Positions 15,174 to 16,673 of a DNA stretch of 16,673 nt are shown here, piece by piece. A model generated the notes under the pieces. That model had not been told where the DNA came from. It made no database searches and worked only from the letters and a program-made list of their open reading frames with translations. The position numbers and the translations under genes are program-made. This stretch comes from Candidatus Aerophobus profundus SCGC AAA252-L23 (GTDB taxonomy: Bacteria > Aerophobota > Aerophobia > Aerophobales > Aerophobaceae). Positions within the stretch are counted from its first letter, which is position 1. Each line of letters begins with the position of its first letter. The stretch is taken from the NCBI GenBank assembly GCA_000402295.1, contig AQRW01000139.1, positions 2,831 through 19,503 of the forward strand, in the 5' to 3' direction.

Positions 15174-16169
15174 ATGAAAAAAACTATTTATGTCTTCTCT
15201 AATGGTGAGCTTAAGCGGAAACAGAATACACTTTATTTTGAATCTGATGAGGGGAAACGGAAGTATATTCCGGTGGAGAATACCAAGGAGATGTTGATTT
15301 TTGGGGAGATTACCATAAATAAGAAACTCCTTGATTTCTTAAGTCAACAGGAAATAATCCTCCATTTCTATAACTATTACGGTTATTACTCGGGCACCTT
15401 TTATCCTCGAGAACATTACAATTCCGGCTATATGATCTTGAAACAATGTGAGTTTTACCTTGATGAAGAAAAGAGAATGGGTCTGGCCAAAAGATTTGTA
15501 GAAGGGTCGGTATTAAATATCAAAAAAGTACTTTCCTACTACCAACACAGAGATGCCGACGTTTCGGATTGTATTAAACAAATTGAAAAACTAGAACAAA
15601 TACTTTCCCAACAGAGTAATACTAATGAGCTTATGGCTATTGAAGGAAATATAAGGAATATATACTATCATTCTTTTAACGAAATAATCAAGGATACCGA
15701 GTTTGAATTCGGGGAAAGAAGTAGAAGACCACCAAAAAATAGATTAAATGCCCTGGTTAGCTTTGGCAACAGTATGATCTATACGGCTGTTCTGAGTGAG
15801 ATTTACAAGACCCATCTTGATCCTCGGATAGGCTATCTGCACGCTACAAACTTTCGCCGTTTTACCCTTAATCTTGATGTGGCCGAGATATTTAAGCCAG
15901 TTATGGCTGACAGAGTAATTTTTTATCTTCTGAATAAGAAAATGCTCAAAACTTCTCATTTTGTGAAAGCGCTGGGAGGTATTTCCCTGAATGAAAAAGG
16001 AAGAACTATCTTTGTTCAGGAGATGGAAAAAAGACTGAGTACTACCATCCATCACAGAGACATTGGAAGAAAAGTTTCCTACCGAAGACTATTGCGTTTG
16101 GAACTTTACAAACTGGAAAAACACTTCTTGGAAGAGAAGGAGTACAAGCCTTTTGTAGCCAGTTGGTAG
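15174..16169 (+). CDS. cas1: Cas1 integrase (type I-B)
   Basis: A 331-residue Cas1, the metal-dependent integrase that inserts spacers at the leader end of the array. Active-site residues are present: E157 (AIEGNIR), H223 (GYLHATN) and D235 with E238 (LDVAEIF). KKTIYVFSNGELKRKQNTLY is the normal I-B Cas1 opening, and YNYYGYYSGTFYPRE is the usual beta-domain segment. ATG 15174 is chosen although its ribosome-binding site is weak, because the frame upstream (open from 15039) reads through the tail of the cas4 relic and has no Cas1 similarity. The stop is 18 nt before cas2. Length is normal for the family. Confidence 0.95.
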   Translation: MKKTIYVFSNGELKRKQNTLYFESDEGKRKYIPVENTKEMLIFGEITINKKLLDFLSQQEIILHFYNYYGYYSGTFYPREHYNSGYMILKQCEFYLDEEKRMGLAKRFVEGSVLNIKKVLSYYQHRDADVSDCIKQIEKLEQILSQQSNTNELMAIEGNIRNIYYHSFNEIIKDTEFEFGERSRRPPKNRLNALVSFGNSMIYTAVLSEIYKTHLDPRIGYLHATNFRRFTLNLDVAEIFKPVMADRVIFYLLNKKMLKTSHFVKALGGISLNEKGRTIFVQEMEKRLSTTIHHRDIGRKVSYRRLLRLELYKLEKHFLEEKEYKPFVASW

Positions 16170-16187
16170 CATGAAAATTGGAGCAAA

Positions 16188-16451
16188 ATGTATCTAATTA
16201 TGGTTTATGATATTAACGAAAAACGAGTAAACAAGGTCTTGAAAGTGGGAAGGAGATATCTCACCTGGATGCAGAATTCGGTTTTGGAAGGAGAAATAAC
16301 CACAGCCAAACTCATAAAGCTCAAAGGGGAACTCAGAGCGATTATACATAAAGATGAGGACTCTGTGATATTCTACAAGATTAGGACTACTCGATATTTT
16401 TCCAGAGAAACTATGGGGATTGACAAGCCAATGGAGGAAAAAATCATTTAA
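16188..16451 (+). CDS. cas2: Cas2, structural partner of Cas1
   Basis: An 87-residue ferredoxin-fold protein that dimerises and bridges two Cas1 dimers in the spacer integration complex. MYLIMVYDI contains the conserved first-strand Asp (D8). WMQNSVLEGEITTAKLIKLK and DSVIFYKI are the further family blocks. GGAG lies 6 nt upstream of the ATG. It is the last gene before the leader and array, as expected. Size is standard and nothing is missing. Confidence 0.95.
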   Translation: MYLIMVYDINEKRVNKVLKVGRRYLTWMQNSVLEGEITTAKLIKLKGELRAIIHKDEDSVIFYKIRTTRYFSRETMGIDKPMEEKII

Positions 16452-16454
16452 TTT

Positions 16455-16504
16455 TTGTCGTCTATAATGAATAATGTGAAAAATAGGTAACATGGACGAC
16501 AAAT
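16455..16504. repeat. Inverted repeat in the leader
   Basis: TTTGTCGTC (16455-16463) and GACGACAAA (16496-16504) are perfect 9-bp inverted arms around a 32-nt AT-rich loop that begins TATAAT. The long loop argues for a paired protein-binding site rather than a terminator hairpin. It starts 4 nt after the cas2 stop. Confidence 0.55.
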
Positions 16505-16561
16505 CCAAAAACTCTGTAATCACTATTCCATGGGCAGGAACAAATGTTGATATATTTATTC

Positions 16562-16590
16562 TTGACAGAACAAAGTAGATACGGTACGTT
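16562..16590 (+). promoter_or_regulatory. Candidate array promoter
   Basis: A perfect TTGACA (16562-16567) is followed after 17 nt by TACGTT (16585-16590), a weak -10 that keeps the first T-A and last T. Transcription would start just before the first repeat. An alternative -10, TATATA near 16602, has no well-spaced -35. Confidence 0.4.
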
Positions 16591-16620
16591 TGAGTAACCC
16601 ATATATAAAGGGAAAAATTG

Positions 16621-16673
16621 GTTTGTAGACTACCTATAAGGGATTGAAACGACAAAACGGGCGCGATAATCAA
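16621..16673 (+). CRISPR. First repeat and partial first spacer of a type I-B CRISPR array
   Basis: The 30-bp unit at 16621-16650 begins GTTTGTAGACTACC and ends AAGGGATTGAAAC, the form of repeats that go with type I-B systems (ATTGAAAC 3' end, giving the 8-nt 5' handle of the crRNA after Cas6 cutting). Only a weak GTAG/CTAC hairpin is possible. 16651-16673 would be the first 23 nt of the leader-proximal spacer. The window ends before a second repeat, so the array is inferred from repeat form and the position next to cas2 and a leader. Orientation is the same as the genes. Confidence 0.85.

Larger units (their letters stand above)
16452..16620 (+). promoter_or_regulatory. CRISPR leader
   Basis: AT-rich, gene-free DNA of 169 bp between cas2 and the first repeat, the usual place and size for a leader that directs spacer insertion and array transcription. 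It contains the 9-bp inverted repeat and the promoter candidate listed separately. A minus-strand open frame crosses it and cas2 but looks like chance. Confidence 0.8.

Noticed and set aside
16194..16673. Minus-strand 159-codon open frame across cas2, leader and first repeat
   Set aside because: It is antisense to a certain cas2 and runs through the repeat to the window edge; composition and content resemble no protein family.

Overview
The window is a composite CRISPR-Cas locus, about 16.7 kb and all on the + strand. The DNA is AT-rich by eye, with good Shine-Dalgarno sites and tight operons. Together with the type I-B repeat form (GTTTGTAG...ATTGAAAC) and the small accessory gene pairs, this points to a bacterium, probably an anaerobe or thermophile of a Clostridia, Thermotogae or candidate-phylum kind. 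No gene here fixes the taxon.

Layout. (1) 1-5490 is the type I-B interference operon: the C-terminal part of cas8b (its start lies left of the window), cas7, cas5 and cas3. A strong ribosome-binding site inside cas8b precedes an in-frame ATG that would give a separate Cas11b small subunit. (2) 5491-5953 holds no intact gene. It carries a broken toxin-antitoxin pair: a frameshifted DUF2281-like antitoxin and a 23-residue stub of a MazF/PemK-type toxin. (3) 5954-13806 is a six-gene type III operon with the gene order and hallmark protein of subtype III-C: cmr1, a cmr6-like gene, a csx11-type cas10, cmr4, cmr5 and a Cas5/Cmr3-group gene. (4) 13835-14329 is an intact cas4. (5) 14388-14939 is a DUF4258/DUF2283 gene pair with its own good promoter. 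(6) 14940 to about 15105 is a decayed second cas4. (7) 15174-16451 is cas1 and cas2. (8) 16452-16673 is the leader, first repeat and part of the first spacer of a CRISPR array.

How it works together. Cas4, Cas1 and Cas2 would acquire spacers into the array. Its transcripts, cut by a Cas6 that is not in this window, could supply the I-B Cascade (Cas8b, Cas11b, Cas7, Cas5, with Cas3 as nuclease-helicase) and perhaps the III-C complex. In the Csx11-type Cas10 both the HD nuclease motif and the GGDD cyclase motif look lost, whereas Cmr4 keeps the aspartate that cleaves target RNA. No CARF-domain effector gene is present in the window. The III-C arm therefore looks like an RNA-cutting complex without cyclic oligoadenylate signalling.

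History. In a standard I-B locus cas3 is followed directly by cas4-cas1-cas2. Here the III-C operon sits between them and is flanked by gene wreckage on both sides, and the intact cas4 is only about 67% identical in DNA to the cas4 relic next to cas1. This suggests a module insertion that brought or recruited a different cas4.
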